From assembly GCA_964230215.1 (NCBI GenBank), contig CAXRGQ010000016.1:620001-684000 (forward strand): 64,000 bases of DNA, read 5' to 3'. Of this stretch, positions 1 through 8,900 are shown piece by piece. The notes under the pieces were generated by a model, which saw only the letters and a list, made by a program, of their open reading frames with translations, ran no database searches and was not told the origin of the DNA. Source of the DNA: JAUILH01 sp964230215 (GTDB lineage: Bacteria > Bacteroidota > Bacteroidia > Flavobacteriales_D > JAUILH01). Position 1 is the first letter of the stretch. Every line of letters begins with the position of its first letter. The translations under genes were made by a program, and so were the position numbers.

Positions 1-1406
1 TTTCTTTCGTCTCTATCTAAAGTCAATACTTCAGCTTCAACTTCATCACCAACGTTTAAGAAATCCTGAGCAGATCTTAAGTGCTGAGACCATGACATTT
101 CAGAAACGTGGATTAGTCCTTCAACACCTGGAGCGATTTCAACAAACGCACCATAATCAGCGATTACTACAACTTTACCAGTTACCTTGTCACCTACTTT
201 AACATCAGCGTTAAGTTTATCCCAAGGATGCTCTTGAAGTTGCTTAAGACCTAAAGCAATACGCTTTTTGTCATCATCAAAATCAAGAATTACAACGTTG
301 ATCTTTTCATCTAACTGTACTAACTCTTCTGGGTGATTAACTCTACCCCAAGAAAGATCGGTAATGTGAATAAGACCATCTACTCCACCTAAATCGATGA
401 ATACACCGTAAGATGTGATGTTCTTAACAGTTCCTTCAAGTACCTGTCCTTTTTCAAGTCCAGAGATAATATTTTTCTTCTGAGCTTCAAGTTCTGCCTC
501 AATAAGTGCTTTGTGAGAAACTACAACGTTTTTAAACTCGTGGTTAATTTTCACAACTTTGAACTCCATGTTCTTACCAACATAAACGTCATAGTCTCTA
601 ATTGGCTTAACGTCAATCTGAGAACCTGGAAGGAATGCTTCAATTCCAAATACATCTACGATAAGACCACCCTTTGTTCTACACTTAACAAAACCTGTAA
701 TAACCTCACCTGTCTCAAGTACTTCATTTACCTTATTCCAAGCTTGGTGAACTCTAGCTGTTTTGTGCGAAATAACTAATTGGCCTGTCTTGTCTTCTTT
801 AGACTGAACAAAAACTTCAACTTCATCACCTACCGCTAAATCTGGGTTGTAACGGAACTCACTAGCAGCCACAACACCTTCAGACTTATAACCAACATTG
901 ATTACAATTTCCTTCTTAGTTTTTGCAACTACAGTTCCTTTGATAACCTCTTTCTCAGCAATTTGAGTAAGTGTACCTTCGTACATACCATCGTACTCTT
1001 TTCTTTGGTCTTGAGAGTACTCAATACCTTGCTCATATCCAATCCAATCAAAATCTGGATCTGGCTTAGCTGGAGCGGTGGCTTTCTTTGGTTTAGATTC
1101 TTTTTTCTGCGTGTCGCCAGTAGCTTTAGCAGAGGCACTCGCTTCTACTGCTGGAGCTTCCTCCTTAGCTGGAGCTTCTTCTTTTGCAGGGGCTTCTTCC
1201 TTCTTAGTCGCTTTCTCTTTAGTTTCAGCTACTGGAGCTTCTTCTTTCTTTGGAGCAGCTTTCTTTGGAGCAGCTTTCTTTGCAGGCGCTTCTTCTTTTG
1301 CAGGAGCATCTTCTTTTTTCGCAGCTTTTGTTGTTTTCTTAGCTGCAGGCTTTTTAGTTTCAGCCTTCTTTTCGGCTTTCTTAGCCTCTTCTTTCTTTTC
1401 TGCCAT
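1..1406 (-). CDS. rpsA: 30S ribosomal protein S1 (3' end outside window)
   Basis: S1 binds mRNA at the 30S subunit and helps initiation. About 468 codons are visible, starting at ATG 1406; the C-terminus lies beyond base 1. After an N-terminal region of about 115 residues made almost only of Ala, Lys, Glu and Pro with repeated KEEAPA/KKAAP units, the protein has successive S1 (OB-fold) repeats; at least four can be read, including FVKCRTKGGLIVDVFGIEAF and GVFIDLGGVDGLIHITDLSW. The S1 repeats are well conserved, so the identity is firm. The basic/acidic extension is longer than in the E. coli protein and is low complexity; its antisense strand is open by chance. A promoter and a leader hairpin lie upstream. 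Confidence 0.96.
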   Translation of the reverse strand, partial: MAEKKEEAKKAEKKAETKKPAAKKTTKAAKKEDAPAKEEAPAKKAAPKKAAPKKEEAPVAETKEKATKKEEAPAKEEAPAKEEAPAVEASASAKATGDTQKKESKPKKATAPAKPDPDFDWIGYEQGIEYSQDQRKEYDGMYEGTLTQIAEKEVIKGTVVAKTKKEIVINVGYKSEGVVAASEFRYNPDLAVGDEVEVFVQSKEDKTGQLVISHKTARVHQAWNKVNEVLETGEVITGFVKCRTKGGLIVDVFGIEAFLPGSQIDVKPIRDYDVYVGKNMEFKVVKINHEFKNVVVSHKALIEAELEAQKKNIISGLEKGQVLEGTVKNITSYGVFIDLGGVDGLIHITDLSWGRVNHPEELVQLDEKINVVILDFDDDKKRIALGLKQLQEHPWDKLNADVKVGDKVTGKVVVIADYGAFVEIAPGVEGLIHVSEMSWSQHLRSAQDFLNVGDEVEAEVLTLDRDER

Positions 1407-1425
1407 TTTTTTGGTCAGATTTGTA

Positions 1426-1447
1426 TTCTATTTCCCGATAAATAGAA
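1426..1447 (-). other. hairpin in rpsA 5' leader
   Basis: A perfect 8-bp inverted repeat (1426-1433 with 1440-1447) has a 6-nt loop and ends about 20 nt before the rpsA start codon, inside the leader predicted from the upstream promoter. S1 genes are often autoregulated through their leader in other bacteria; that role here is inference only. Confidence 0.35.
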
Positions 1448-1495
1448 GATAATTATTAAACAGATGATCGGGCATCCTATCCCATTTTGGGGGTG

Positions 1496-1526
1496 CAAAG
1501 ATAGGCTAATTATCACTATATCACAA
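1496..1526 (-). promoter_or_regulatory. rpsA promoter (Bacteroidota type)
   Basis: Read on the minus strand, TTG (1524-1526) is followed after 20 nt by TATCTTTG (1496-1503). This fits the Bacteroidota primary sigma factor consensus TTTG-N19/20-TAnnTTTG. It would give an rpsA leader of roughly 85 nt. Confidence 0.7.
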
Positions 1527-1576
1527 TTATCACAGGTATTTTATGGAATTTTATCGCGAAAACTCCCCTTTATGTG

Positions 1577-2155
1577 ATGAAACTACTGTTTATAGGACTT
1601 TTGTTATGGAATATTGGGTACGCTCAAACCACTGATAGCATTGACAACAATACAACAATCGATACAAACAATATAACTTTTCATCGACTTATTCATTTTG
1701 GCGAATATGACTGGGCCATTTATGTGACACCTGAATTTACCTTGTCAAGGGGTGTACAACCCGGTATTCATCTTGGATTTGGAAGCTTTGACGCATACCC
1801 ATATGGCTTTAGTGGATTGGGTGTGTCTGGCGGAATTGCCTATAATTTCCATCGAGATGACCTAGTAATTGGGGGGAATATATTCGGGGCTGCAATAATT
1901 GTATATGGCGGGCCAAATGCTAGATTGGGAGTTAATTATCACATGAATTCGGGAAAACCATTTGTTGGAATTAAGGCAGAGCTTGGGTTGGCAATAGCGG
2001 TATTATTTTTTAATTATTCTTATGAGAGAAACATAAGCGAGAGAGATCTTCCACGACATATTCATTCATTCACACTAACGACCTATCTACCGGCTATCAG
2101 ATGGGGGCGAAAAAACAAAAATGATTTGACGCCAATTCCTTATTGGTCCGATTGA
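1577..2155 (+). CDS. hypothetical exported protein
   Basis: I do not recognise a family. The 192-residue product begins with a hydrophobic signal peptide (about residues 1-16, ending near GYAQ), and the rest is rich in Gly and aromatic residues with alternating patterns, as in small outer-membrane beta-barrels. A GTG three bases upstream (1574) could also serve as start, but ATG 1577 gives the cleaner signal peptide. It stands alone between the divergent rpsA and the co-directional ispH, whose promoter starts at its stop codon. Confidence 0.6.
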   Translation: MKLLFIGLLLWNIGYAQTTDSIDNNTTIDTNNITFHRLIHFGEYDWAIYVTPEFTLSRGVQPGIHLGFGSFDAYPYGFSGLGVSGGIAYNFHRDDLVIGGNIFGAAIIVYGGPNARLGVNYHMNSGKPFVGIKAELGLAIAVLFFNYSYERNISERDLPRHIHSFTLTTYLPAIRWGRKNKNDLTPIPYWSD

Positions 2156-2184
2156 ACAAATTCTCCATTTTCGTGTTACATTTG
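2152..2184 (+). promoter_or_regulatory. ispH promoter candidate
   Basis: TTG (2152-2154) and TACATTTG (2177-2184) match the TAnnTTTG class with a 22-nt spacer, slightly long. The -7 element ends only 4 nt before the ispH ATG, so the transcript would have almost no leader. Confidence 0.45.
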
Positions 2185-2188
2185 TTAT

Positions 2189-3418
2189 ATGAAGCAATTC
2201 GATATTCCCGAAATGTACCGCTCGCCCATAATTGGCAAGGTTAAAGAGATTCGCAAGAACGCAGATCCACGAAAAAAAGATTTTTCACCTAGTGTGTTAA
2301 ATTTTGGGGACACATCCATTATTGTCGCAAGACATTTTGGGTTTTGTTATGGTGTAGAAAATGCCATCGAAATTGCTTATAAAGCCATCAACGAAAATCC
2401 GGGGAAACAAATTTATTTACTTAGTCAAATGATTCACAACCCTATTGTGAATGATGATTTACAGAGTTATGGAATTCGTTTTATAATGGATACCATGGGC
2501 AATCAACTTATTCCGTGGGAGACGTTAAATCAAGATGACATTGTTATTATCCCGGCATTTGGTACTAGCCTTGAGATTGAGGAAAAATTAAAATCAATAG
2601 GAATTGAAACACAGGCATACAATACAACATGCCCATTTGTGGAAAAGGTATGGAAAAGAGCCAGTAAATTGGGTAGTGATGATTACTCTATTATAATTCA
2701 TGGGAAACCTCAACACGAAGAAACCCGTGCCACATTTAGTCACAGTAAAGCGGGCGGTGGAAGTATCGTAATAAAGGATATGTCTGAAGCTATTTTAATT
2801 GGTGATTTTATGAGAGGCCAGTTAGACTTAAGTGGATTCAATGATAAATTCGAGGGAAGGTATTCTGAAAATTTTAATCCCAAAACAAGTCTTCTCAAAG
2901 TAGGTGTGGTAAATCAAACAACAATGTTAGCCGAGGAAACGCAGGCTATTGCGACTTACTTTAGAGATGTTATGATTGAATTATACGGTGAAGAAAATAT
3001 TAAAGATCATTTTGCCGATACTCGAGATACTCTTTGTTATGCTACCAATGATAATCAGTCAGCTACAAAAGCGCTGTTAGAAATTGACGCGGATTGTGCC
3101 TTTGTGGTTGGTGGGTATAATAGCAGTAACACTACGCATTTGGTAGAATTGTTAGAGCAAAAATTCCCGTGTTATTTTATCAATTCGGATGCATGTATTC
3201 ACACCAATTCAGTAGATTGTTTTGATATCCATTCAAAATCAAATCATACTTTACCGATAGATTTTAATCATTTAAACAAAATAGTTGTTACTTCTGGAGC
3301 CAGTTGCCCAGACGCTGAGGTTGATAGAGTAATAAATAAAATTCTTGAGATCAAAGATTGTACAGTACAAGCCGAAACAGCCCTGAACGACTTGGAAAAA
3401 CAGATTACGCTTTTATAG
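2189..3418 (+). CDS. ispH: 4-hydroxy-3-methylbut-2-enyl diphosphate reductase
   Basis: IspH (LytB) is the last enzyme of the MEP isoprenoid pathway and reduces HMBPP to IPP and DMAPP with a [4Fe-4S] cluster. The three cluster Cys are visible: Cys53 in GFCYGVENAI, Cys148 in TTCPFVEKVW and Cys283 in DTLCYATND. Other active-site blocks are SQMIHNPIVND, the HEET segment, VNQTTM and TSGASCPDAEVD near the end. At 409 residues it is the long form common in Bacteroidota rather than the roughly 315-residue E. coli form; the extra length is an N-terminal extension and an insert after the HEET block. Its 3' end overlaps the convergent neighbour by 14 bp. Confidence 0.95.
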   Translation: MKQFDIPEMYRSPIIGKVKEIRKNADPRKKDFSPSVLNFGDTSIIVARHFGFCYGVENAIEIAYKAINENPGKQIYLLSQMIHNPIVNDDLQSYGIRFIMDTMGNQLIPWETLNQDDIVIIPAFGTSLEIEEKLKSIGIETQAYNTTCPFVEKVWKRASKLGSDDYSIIIHGKPQHEETRATFSHSKAGGGSIVIKDMSEAILIGDFMRGQLDLSGFNDKFEGRYSENFNPKTSLLKVGVVNQTTMLAEETQAIATYFRDVMIELYGEENIKDHFADTRDTLCYATNDNQSATKALLEIDADCAFVVGGYNSSNTTHLVELLEQKFPCYFINSDACIHTNSVDCFDIHSKSNHTLPIDFNHLNKIVVTSGASCPDAEVDRVINKILEIKDCTVQAETALNDLEKQITLL

Positions 3419-4136
3419 CATATTTCTGAATACACTCATAAAACGGAAGACATTCTTCTAATAACTCTTCTTGCTGAATACTTAGTTTTCCAGACAATTG
3501 GTCTACATCCTTAAATGATGAAGTGCTGTGCATGTTTTTGCACCAGTTTCTTGAAGGTAAGCTCTCCACTTCTTTCTCAGATTTCTCCCACTTTAACATT
3601 TTACTCTGAAAAGGAATGCCGAGTTTTGCGCACATGCTCGACAAGATTACATCTGGATTTTTAATCAGATCATCTGAATCGATTACAATGGGCTCAATGC
3701 CTAACTGAATTAGATATAGAATTTGATGGTACTGAACTTCATAGCATGTGTCAAGTAATTGCTGCTCTTCTTTTTCCTGATCGTTTGATAATATCATACG
3801 CTTTGGATGTGATATTAAAAAAACGTTATCAAAACTCGTCATGAAATCCCATTGGAGGCCAACAGCCTGATCAGACTTGTTTTTAATGAATAGAATTTCC
3901 TTGTTTAAATCACAATTCACTAGCATATCTATGATTTTAACTGGATCAATTTCCATTTTCTCCAAAACCTGCTTTCTGAAAGGGATTTCTATACCGGAAA
4001 AGCCTAAATAATAACCAAACAAGGGCTCATCCGATACTGTTGCATCATCTCTTTGAGCGAAGGAGTATAACATTCCCGTGGCTATATCTCTTGGCCCTGA
4101 CCATAGGGCAATTCTTTTAGGTCTTTTTGCTACCAT
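3405..4136 (-). CDS. sulfotransferase-like P-loop protein
   Basis: The 243-residue protein has the start typical of a bacterial sulfotransferase-like family: IALWSGPRDIATGMLYSF with a following AQRDD and a DEPLFGYYL segment. In this fold the WSxPR..T loop holds the 5'-phosphosulfate of PAPS. SHPKRMILS and the IDSDDLIKNPDVILSSMCAKLGIPF region fit the later nucleotide-binding and helical part. There is no signal peptide, so it is probably cytoplasmic. The acceptor substrate cannot be told from the sequence. A 9-bp hairpin lies just upstream of its start. Confidence 0.7.
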   Translation of the reverse strand: MVAKRPKRIALWSGPRDIATGMLYSFAQRDDATVSDEPLFGYYLGFSGIEIPFRKQVLEKMEIDPVKIIDMLVNCDLNKEILFIKNKSDQAVGLQWDFMTSFDNVFLISHPKRMILSNDQEKEEQQLLDTCYEVQYHQILYLIQLGIEPIVIDSDDLIKNPDVILSSMCAKLGIPFQSKMLKWEKSEKEVESLPSRNWCKNMHSTSSFKDVDQLSGKLSIQQEELLEECLPFYECIQKYAIKA

Positions 4137-4144
4137 AATTCCGC

Positions 4145-4172
4145 CCTTTTTACCCTTTTGTCTGTAAAAAGG
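4145..4172 (-). other. hairpin before the sulfotransferase-like gene
   Basis: A perfect 9-bp inverted repeat (4145-4153 with 4164-4172, 10-nt loop) ends 8 nt upstream of the ATG at 4136. No long U tract follows on the minus strand, so it looks more like an operator or leader structure than a terminator. A weaker 5-bp hairpin (4180-4184 with 4193-4197) spans the stop codon of the preceding gene. Confidence 0.35.
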
Positions 4173-4188
4173 TTACAATGGGCATTAA

Positions 4189-4974
4189 TTACTGCCCAAC
4201 ATATGTATATCTGAAGTAGCCAGATTGCTTCTTAGGAGCACTCATGTTCCGAACAAATCTTTCCGATTTTGCAAGTTGCAAAGCTTTATCTAATGCGAAT
4301 TGCTCCGTTATAGTTGTTCTTGAATAATCAATCTCAGCGCTTATGACATATCCAATTTGATCCACCACGACATTAACGTAAATTTCACCACTCCCCTGTC
4401 CAGTGTATCCAGGAATCTCAAGGCCTCTTGAATCTCTGGATTTTCGTGACGGATTACTCAGAAAACAATCTGCCATTGTTTTGCCTGCGAACTTCTTATT
4501 GTTCCCGTCACCTCCATCTCCTTCAACAGGTTTAATATCATAGTCTTTTACCTTTGGTAAACTACTGGTTACGTCTCCCCTATTAGCAGCAGCTTCTGCT
4601 TTTAATTTTTCTACGTAATCATTTACTTCCGATTTCACATCATCTCCTTGGCTTCCAGCTGCCCCGTAACGTGCATGCTGACTAAATTCTTCGTCTGATT
4701 CTTCCCGGTCATCAGCGGAGTTAGAAGAAATACTTTTAATGTCTTGTGGTCGTAACCTGGGTGAATCTTCAATCTGTGCTCTCAATTGCTCTTCTGGAAT
4801 ATCAATTTCAGCCTCAACGTCATCATTTTTTACCAATACTTCACCTTCTAATAGCGGAATGTTATAGTCCGTATTCCAAAAACCAAAACCAAGAACTACG
4901 TGTAATAGGAGCGCAACACCAATAGATATGATGGCCAGTTGAGAATTGCTCTTATCTTGAAAATATCCACCCAT
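4189..4974 (-). CDS. TonB-like energy transducer protein
   Basis: The 261-residue protein has one N-terminal membrane segment (about residues 14-32, IISIGVALLLHVVLGFGFW), a long acidic and polar middle part that would cross the periplasm, and a C-terminal domain of about 90 residues. That domain includes GEIYVNVVVDQIGYVISAEI and KALQLAKSERF, which resembles the TonB-family C-terminal fold. TonB-type proteins pass proton-motive-force energy to outer-membrane receptors; whether this one does is unproven, because no ExbB/ExbD or receptor gene is beside it. It lies 38 bp after the SiaC-like gene on the same strand, so co-transcription is likely. Confidence 0.65.
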   Translation of the reverse strand: MGGYFQDKSNSQLAIISIGVALLLHVVLGFGFWNTDYNIPLLEGEVLVKNDDVEAEIDIPEEQLRAQIEDSPRLRPQDIKSISSNSADDREESDEEFSQHARYGAAGSQGDDVKSEVNDYVEKLKAEAAANRGDVTSSLPKVKDYDIKPVEGDGGDGNNKKFAGKTMADCFLSNPSRKSRDSRGLEIPGYTGQGSGEIYVNVVVDQIGYVISAEIDYSRTTITEQFALDKALQLAKSERFVRNMSAPKKQSGYFRYTYVGQ

Positions 4975-5012
4975 TCAATAATTTGTACGTCTAAGTGACT
5001 GTAAAGTTCAAA

Positions 5013-5399
5013 TTAGATGCCGTCCACCTCCAAGTATTCAATATTAAGTCCAGGAATGGTTTGTTCATAATGCTTACCGAGCTCTTCCATTTCCAAATCA
5101 TCTTCTTCAAAATGCCATACAATATTATAGTCAACTCCGTTAGATTTAGATAGCTCGTGAAACATTTCCATAATAGATCTAATAATTGAAGAGCTTGAGG
5201 TGTTCAGATATTCGATATAAAACAATAAAGTGTACGTTCCGTTATTAATCGCAGCTCGCTTTAGTGCCGCGATTGCCGGTTGATAGAAGTCAATGGCGTC
5301 TTCCGGAAGCGACCTTCCAGTCATAGTCATTCTATCCCTCATTACTACTATTTCAGGCGTTTTAACGCTTGCTTCAACTCTATATAGGTGTTCGGACAT
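5013..5399 (-). CDS. SiaC-family regulatory phosphoprotein (DUF1987)
   Basis: The 128-residue protein matches the SiaC/DUF1987 family: TMTGRSLPEDAIDFYQP at the front and FYIEYLNTSSSSIIRSIMEMF in the core. In Pseudomonas aeruginosa, SiaC is phosphorylated on a Thr in the NTS motif by SiaB and dephosphorylated by SiaA, and unmodified SiaC activates a diguanylate cyclase. Thr67 here is the equivalent Thr. No SiaA, SiaB or SiaD homologue lies nearby. It is probably co-transcribed with the TonB-like gene downstream. A second family member sits at 10047-10451. Function in Bacteroidota is inference. Confidence 0.8.
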   Translation of the reverse strand: MSEHLYRVEASVKTPEIVVMRDRMTMTGRSLPEDAIDFYQPAIAALKRAAINNGTYTLLFYIEYLNTSSSSIIRSIMEMFHELSKSNGVDYNIVWHFEEDDLEMEELGKHYEQTIPGLNIEYLEVDGI

Positions 5400-5542
5400 G
5401 TTGCTAATTTAAGATTTATATGGATTAGTCCCTATGTATTTTACATCAGTAATTGTCACTTTAAACGAAAAAAGCTAGCATTTCGTCATAGAGTCAGGGC
5501 TTTTTTGTCATTCCATACGTTATATATACAAACCCTACGCTC

Positions 5543-5857
5543 ATGACAAATAACTTACACACTATACTAAAAGAACCACCAGAAGAAAATCTAGTGGATG
5601 AAAAAATGATTCGAGAAATTGGATTATACAATACAAATGAAGCTGTAAAACTGTACAATGAAGCAGTTGAAACATATCAGCTTATTGAATCCAAACATTT
5701 AGCTCAAGAAAGAGCAATGATCGTATTAAAGCGTGCAATGCCCTATTTACAAGAATGTAAACGCATTGGATACAACGACATTAGGATTCAAAAAATAATT
5801 GATGGTATGTCGCACATCATGCTGTTAGACCCATCAAATTCAATAAAGCCAATCTAG
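5543..5857 (+). CDS. small helical hypothetical protein
   Basis: A 104-residue soluble protein with no signal peptide or membrane segment. Residues 30-90 are predicted by eye to be amphipathic helices (NEAVKLYNEAVETYQLIES, AQERAMIVLKRAMPYLQEC) of a TPR-like type. I do not recognise a family. It has its own intergenic region and is followed by a strong intrinsic terminator, which supports it as a real single-gene unit. Confidence 0.6.
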   Translation: MTNNLHTILKEPPEENLVDEKMIREIGLYNTNEAVKLYNEAVETYQLIESKHLAQERAMIVLKRAMPYLQECKRIGYNDIRIQKIIDGMSHIMLLDPSNSIKPI

Positions 5858-5888
5858 GGCGTTTGCCCACTCCTCATAGCTCGTAAAG

Positions 5889-5914
5889 AAAGGCAGGGTT
5901 TCCCTGCCTTTTTT
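5889..5914 (+). terminator. intrinsic terminator after 5543-5857
   Basis: A 10-bp stem (5889-5898 with 5902-5911), a TTT loop and a T run through 5914 make a classic rho-independent terminator 32 bp after the stop codon. Confidence 0.85.
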
Positions 5915-5917
5915 AGT

Positions 5918-5925
5918 TAACTTTG
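5918..5925 (+). promoter_or_regulatory. -7 element for the sortilin-like gene
   Basis: TAACTTTG fits TAnnTTTG and lies 17 bp before the ATG at 5942. No good -33 TTG is seen because the terminator stem occupies that place. Confidence 0.4.
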
Positions 5926-5941
5926 GGAAAATTTTATTCTG

Positions 5942-8900
5942 ATGAAATATTCCATAGTACTTTTCACAACCTTCATCTTAGGGTCGTGTGCGGCACAAAA
6001 GAAGTCTGACAACAATGATTATTTCTTAAAATCATCTCATGTTTCAGCATTAAAATTTAGAAATATTGGACCAGCTCTTACGGCGGGAAGGATTGCAGAT
6101 ATTGCGGTTAATCCGAGTAATTCTAGCGAATACTATTTAGCTGTTGCCTCTGGCGGTGTATGGAAAACCACAAATGCAGGAAACACATTTACTCCCATTT
6201 TTGATAGTTACGGTTCGTACAGTATTGGATGTATTACTATCGACCCAAATAATCACAATGTATTATGGCTTGGATCTGGTGAGAACAATAACCAGAGGAG
6301 TGTTGCTTATGGAGACGGAATTTATAAATCTGAGGATGGTGGTAAATCCTGGAAGAACCTTGGATTAAAAAATTCAGAGCATATCCATAAAATTATTGTA
6401 CATCCAGACAATTCGGACATTGTATACGCTGCAGTTAACGGCCCACTGTGGAGTGCTGGCGGTGATAGAGGCGTTTACAAGACAGAAGATGGTGGAAAAA
6501 CTTGGACAAATATTAAATCAGTCTCAAAAAATACTGGTGCATGTGATTTAGTGATGGACCCTCAGAATCCAGATGTGATGTATGCGGCTTTCCAGCAAAG
6601 AAGACGTCATGTTTGGACATATATTGGAGGTGGTCCAGAGTCTGCAATTTATAAAACTAAAGATGGAGGTAAAACTTGGGAAAAGTCAAGTTCAGGACTG
6701 CCTTCTGTTGACCTTGGAAGAATTGGCTTAGCTATTCCACCTAGCAATAACAACATTGTCTATGCTATTGTTGAAGCAGCACAAGGTAAAGGTGGTTTTT
6801 ACAAATCTACAGATAGAGGGGCTTCTTGGAATAAAATGAGTGGATACTCAACTAGCGGAAACTATTATCAAGAGATTATTTGTCATCCGGCAGATGAAAA
6901 CTTTGTGTTTTCAATGGATACGTGGCTACACCATACAGAAGATGGAGGAAAAACCTTTAAACAAACAGGAGAAAAGCATAAGCACGTAGATAACCACTGT
7001 ATCTGGATAGACCCGAATGACTATAATCACTGGCGTGTTGGATGTGATGGTGGCCTTTACGAAACATGGGATGCAGCTGAAAACTGGGAGTTTAAACAAA
7101 ACCTTCCAATCACGCAGTTTTACAAAGTAGCGGTAGATAATGACGCTCCATTCTATAATGTTTACGGTGGAACGCAAGACAACAATAGTATGGGTGGCCC
7201 AGCAAGAACGATTAACAATGCCGGTATCCTCAATACAGATTGGTACATCACAAATGGTGGAGATGGATTTGAATCTGCCATCGACCCACAAAATCCAGAT
7301 ATAGTTTATGCCCAAGCACAGTACGGATGGTTAGTTAGATATGACAGAGCTAGTGGTGAACGGGTTGCCATCCAACCACAACCAGGTAAAGATGAAGCTG
7401 GTCTGCGCTGGAACTGGGACGCTCCCTTGCTAATTAGTCCACATAACAATAAGCGTTTATATTTTGCGGCAAACAAACTGTTTAAGAGTGATGATAGAGG
7501 AGACACCTGGGAAGCAATCAGCGGTGATTTAACACAGCAAATAGACAGAAACAAACTGAAAGTAATGGACCGTGTGTGGAGTATTGATGCTGTCATGAAA
7601 AATCGATCTACTACGATTTATGGAAATATTGTTGCGTTGGATGAATCTCCTAAACAAGAAGGTTTGTTATATGTTGGAACAGATGATGGTTTGATACAGA
7701 TTAAAGATGGAGATGCGGATTGGTTGCGAATTGAAAATTTTCCAACGGTGCCAAAAAACACTTACGTAAACATGATTGTGGCTTCTAAGCATGATGCTAA
7801 TACTGTATTTGCATGTTTTAACAATCACAAGATGGGTGATTTTAAACCTTATATTCTTAAAAGCACAGATAAGGGCAAATCATGGACTCCAATAACAGGT
7901 AATTTGCCTGAAAGAGGTTCCGTATATGCAATTGCCCAAGATCACGTAAATAAAAATCTGCTTTTCGCAGGAACTGAGTTTGGTGTTTATTTTACGATTG
8001 ATGGTGGTAAAAACTGGGTTCAGTTGGGGGCAGGACTTCCAACAATTGCAATTAGAGACATAGCAATTCAGGAACGTGAAAACGATTTGGTTTTGGCGTC
8101 TTTTGGAAGAGGATTCTACGTTCTAGATAACTATGCACCACTGCGCGAATTAAATAAAGAGACCGTTAGCAAGGAGGCTCATTTATTCAACATTAAACCG
8201 TCGTGGATGTATATTGAAAGTAATCCACTTGGTTTATCGGGAGTTGGTTCACAAGGGGAGAGTATGTACGCTGCTCCTAATCCAGAATACGGTTCAGTAT
8301 TTACCTTCTTAATGAAAGAAAGCGTTAAAAACCCAAGTGATATCAGACGTGAAAAGGAGAAAAAAGCTAAGAAGGATAATGCAGACGTTTTCTACCCAAG
8401 CGATGAAGAAATCATGGCAGAAGCAAATGAAGAAGATGCTTATCTAATCTTTTGGGTTAAAGACAAAGATGGAAATGGGGTAAAGAAAATTAAAACTTCA
8501 GCAAGTTCTGGGATGAAAAGAATTGTTTGGAATCATAGATATGAAACCACCACTCCAGTTAAGCTTAACAGATCTGCTCCTGGTAGATATAGTATGGCCG
8601 ATGATGGATATTTAGCTCTTCCTGGAACATATACGGTGGAAGTTCATTTAGTACACGATGGTACTAGCAAGCTATTAGTTCCAGCAAAATCATTCGAAAT
8701 AAAAACACTGAATAATTCGACATTACCAGCAGAAGATAAAATTGCCCTGAATTCTTTTATGGATGAGGTATCAGAAGTAAGAAGAAAGGTGCGCGGTTCT
8801 GCAAGCCAAATGAATGAGATTGATAAAAGATTGAAGCACGTTAAGCAAGCTGTTAAAGAGAGTCCGGATGTGCCCTTAACCATGATGGGCGAGATTAAGA

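Noticed and set aside
963..1452. Two long plus-strand open frames opposite the start of rpsA.
   Set aside because: They are antisense to the Lys/Ala/Glu-rich S1 extension, whose codon bias keeps the other strand open; the predicted products are Ser/Phe-rich nonsense.
5468..5506. A/T-rich inverted repeat between the SiaC-like gene and 5543.
   Set aside because: The stem is mostly A:T with a loop of over 20 nt; too weak to call a terminator.
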